DNA of 50,456 nucleotides from Planctomycetota bacterium (GTDB taxonomy: Bacteria; Planctomycetota; Phycisphaerae; Phycisphaerales; Phycisphaeraceae), in assembly GCA_026386955.1 (NCBI GenBank), contig JAPLMQ010000094.1, positions 1 to 50,456 of the forward strand, written 5' to 3'. Shown here piece after piece: positions 48,526 through 50,456 of this stretch. Each line of letters opens with the position of its first letter. Position 1 is the first letter of the stretch. The notes beneath the pieces are model-generated. The model was not told where the DNA came from and did not search any database. It saw nothing but the letters and a program-made list of their open reading frames with translations. The translations under genes and the position numbers were made by a program.

Positions 48526-48742
48526 TTATTCACGCGTGAATCAACGTGAATCAAGATGGATGAATCAGGCCAGCGGACGGGGGTGGAGAGGCCGCTCGCG
48601 AGGTGGGGCGAATTTTGCGGCCACAAATCATTTTGCGAGATCGTCTTATAAGGCCGAAAAACCAGCCTCGTCCGCCGATCTCAGAGGCCCGCGCGGGCCC
48701 GATTTGATTCTGATTCAGAATCAAGAATCATGTTGGGGATAA
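48526..48742. promoter_or_regulatory. TTGATTC dyad module, copy 2 (inverted)
   Basis: Read on the minus strand, the order matches copy 1: TTATCCCC (48735-48742), TGATTC, then the dyad TTGATTCTGA-N-TCAGAATCAA (48704-48724), and after 149 bp TTGATTCACG (48545-48554) and TTGATTCACG-CGTGAATAA (48526-48544). The last dyad has one changed base. The interval has no AT-rich block like that in copy 1. No gene lies between the small protein terminator and the TPR gene stop (48827), so this gap of 420 bp is mainly the module. Confidence 0.6.
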
Positions 48743-48826
48743 GTCAGGGCGTGCGGCGGCAGTCCACCGCATCGCCGCGAAAGCCGCGCGCAAGTCATCC
48801 ATGCATGTCGTGGGGAACGCCGGGGG

Positions 48827-50456
48827 TCAGAAGCTGTCGAGCGCGATCAGCCGGGGGTTGGCGCGGTCGAAGCTCGACAACAGCTCCTGGGCCTTGCGGA
48901 AGTCGTCCTCGGCCCGCTTGGAGTCGCCCGCCGACTCATAGGCCTGGGCCCGCACGGCGAAGGCGATGGGGTGGCGGGGTTGCTGGACGAGGGCCAGCTC
49001 CGCGTCGCGGATCGCGTCCTGGGCCTTGCCCTTGTCGAGCCAGACCAAGGCGCGGAGGACGTAGCCCGCGGGGTCGCGCGGGTTGAGCTCGATCGTCCGC
49101 TTGGCGCAGTTCATCGCCGCCTCGGAATTGCCCGTGGCCCGTTGCACCATGCCCATGACGTATTGGCAAGCGGGCTGGTCGGGATTCAGCCGCAGGGCCT
49201 GGTTGGCGAAGGCCTCGGCGCGGCCGGCGTCCTGCTGGCGTTCGAGGAGCACCAAGGCGCGAATCGCGCGGGCCTGGGCGCTGTCGGCGTCGGCCTGGAT
49301 CGCGCCGTCGGCCTCGCGGGCCGCGGCCGCCTGCTGCCCGTCGGCGAGGTAGGCCAAGGCAAGGCTCAGGCGGGCGGAGGAGAGGTCGGGCCGTAGGGCC
49401 AGGGCCTTGCCCGCGTCGACGATCGCCTGGGCGAAGTCGCCCTTGTCGCGCATCACGTCGGCCCGCAGGACGAGCACCGACGCGGCCTTGGGCATCGCCT
49501 GCCCGGCCTTGTCGAGCTCCGCCAGCGCGGCGTCGATGTGCCCCGTCCGGCGGAGCGACTGGGCCCGCCCCAGCACGGCGTCGACCGTCGTGGGGTCGAT
49601 CCGCAGGGAGCGGGTGAAGTCGGCCTCGGATTGCTCGAGGTCGCCCAAGGCGAGGAAGGATTGCCCGCGGACCGCCAGCGTGCGGGCCGAATTCGGGTTG
49701 AGTTGCAGGGAGCAGTCGGCGTGGCGGATGGCGGCTTCGTGCTGGCCCCGCTCGGCCAGGACGGCGGCGCGGGCGGTGTGCCCGCGCCACGAGGCGGGGT
49801 CGAGCAGCAGGGCCTGGTCGGCGTTGGCGAGGGCCCGGGCCCGCACGCCCGCGTCGAGGTAGGCCATGGAGCGGCGGGCGTAGGCGTCGGCGTTGAGCGG
49901 GTCGATGCGGAGCGTTTCGTTGTAGTCCGCGAGGGCCTTGAGGCAGGCGCCTTGGGCGAGTTGGAGGTCGCCCCGGCGGAGGTAGCCCAGCGGGTTCTGC
50001 GGGTCGAGCTCGATCGCCTGGGTGTAAGCGGCCATGGCGCGGTCGGCGTCGCCGCCTTGGGCCGCGAGGTCGCCTTGGCCGATCAGGGCCAGCGGCATGC
50101 GGGGGTTGATGCTCAGCGAGGCCTCGAAGTCGACGGCGGCGGTGCCGGTCATCCCGGAGGCGACGAGGATCAGCCCGCGCTCGGCCAAGCCTTCGGGGTC
50201 CTGGCCGTCGAGCTCCAGGGCGCGGTTCCAGTCGCCCAAGGCGGTCTCGTTTTCGTTGTGGCTGGTGAGCAGCCGGGCCCGCTCGCGAAGGGCGTTGACG
50301 CTGCTGGGGTTGGTCGCCAGGGCGGCATTGAGGTCGTCGAGGGCGGCGTTGAAGTCGCCCAGGTCGCGGTTGGCGCGGGCTCGGGCGACGAAGGCGTCGA
50401 CGTCCTGCGGGTCGGCGCCGATCGCGGCGTTGGCGGCGGCGATGGCGGCGCGGAGG
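48827..50456 (-). CDS. Large TPR-repeat protein, 5' end outside the window
   Basis: The frame stays open to the window edge, so the first part is missing; 543 codons are visible. They hold about fourteen tetratricopeptide repeats in series, for example NPLGYLRRGDLQLAQGACLK, GHTARAAVLAERGQHEAAIR, RGQSFLALGDLEQSEADFTR and YVLRALVWLDKGKAQDAIRD. Such arrays form protein-binding superhelices. The C-terminus ends SSFDRANPRLIALDSF. Local context does not reveal the partner. Confidence 0.88.
   Translation of the reverse strand, partial: LRAAIAAANAAIGADPQDVDAFVARARANRDLGDFNAALDDLNAALATNPSSVNALRERARLLTSHNENETALGDWNRALELDGQDPEGLAERGLILVASGMTGTAAVDFEASLSINPRMPLALIGQGDLAAQGGDADRAMAAYTQAIELDPQNPLGYLRRGDLQLAQGACLKALADYNETLRIDPLNADAYARRSMAYLDAGVRARALANADQALLLDPASWRGHTARAAVLAERGQHEAAIRHADCSLQLNPNSARTLAVRGQSFLALGDLEQSEADFTRSLRIDPTTVDAVLGRAQSLRRTGHIDAALAELDKAGQAMPKAASVLVLRADVMRDKGDFAQAIVDAGKALALRPDLSSARLSLALAYLADGQQAAAAREADGAIQADADSAQARAIRALVLLERQQDAGRAEAFANQALRLNPDQPACQYVMGMVQRATGNSEAAMNCAKRTIELNPRDPAGYVLRALVWLDKGKAQDAIRDAELALVQQPRHPIAFAVRAQAYESAGDSKRAEDDFRKAQELLSSFDRANPRLIALDSF

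Overview
This GC-rich window (roughly two-thirds G+C by eye) most resembles a member of the Planctomycetota, probably class Phycisphaerae. That is an inference from gene content: a pseudopilin start of the DUF1559 kind, several sulfatase-like proteins, Gfo/Idh/MocA oxidoreductases, a heparinase-like lyase, a CBM9-like protein, YdjY-like and DUF1844 proteins, and a membrane protein ending in a CxxC...CPECG zinc-ribbon tail. There is no rRNA, phage, plasmid or CRISPR array. One tRNA-Leu (anticodon UAG) is present.

Layout. 1-1240: start of a pseudopilin gene, an AT-rich regulatory stretch with dyads, a 35-residue membrane peptide, tRNA-Leu and a tRNA-Leu remnant. 1350-10600 (minus strand): a secreted protein, a TPR protein, a dehydrogenase with two amidohydrolase-fold proteins, then a glycosyltransferase-TPR fusion coupled to a GH42-like glycosidase. 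10697-15400 (minus): Nudix hydrolase, a single-ORF Hsp20-Lon fusion, and an oxidoreductase. 15627-20942 (plus): zinc-ribbon membrane protein, DUF1844 protein, and a type B succinate dehydrogenase operon sdhCAB. 21049-31634: tadA, a CBM9-like protein, glycerate kinase, a solute-binding protein, a histidine phosphatase, a lipoprotein, a heparinase-like lyase, an oxidoreductase lacking its EKP motif, a probable 78-nt small RNA and a YdjY-like protein. 31952-36073: two sulfatase-fold proteins that both lack the formylglycine cysteine, a DUF167 protein, and a low-GC secreted gene. 36303-45897: UvrC without its HhH domain, a fucose-isomerase-like protein, a glycine-rich RRM protein, an ADP-ribosylglycohydrolase-like protein, a DHFR-like reductase, a lipoprotein coupled to an amidohydrolase, and gcvH. 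46096-50456: a low-GC membrane protein, a rhodanese-like lipoprotein without catalytic Cys, a DinB-like protein, a 61-residue small protein and a long TPR protein that runs off the window.

Several genes fit polysaccharide or sugar catabolism (GH42-like, heparinase-like, CBM9-like, fucose-isomerase-like, oxidoreductases, MDR dehydrogenase, glycerate kinase), but they are scattered single genes and short operons rather than one locus. Core functions (sdhCAB, lon, tadA, uvrC, gcvH) sit among them.

The intergenic space is dominated by dispersed inverted-repeat elements. Family A is about 226 bp with TGATCAGAGCC ends and REP-like hairpins that show compensatory changes. Family B is about 182 bp with CTGGTGCCACATGTCA ends. 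Family C has arms built on GCCGGAAGCGCAAGCGACGG. Other palindromic repeats are nested inside copies of A and B. Some elements overlap gene ends and supply stop codons. The observations most worth follow-up are the Hsp20-Lon fusion, the paired non-formylglycine sulfatase-like proteins, the small RNA with a good promoter and terminator, and a pair of inverted TTGATTC-dyad modules near the two ends of the window.
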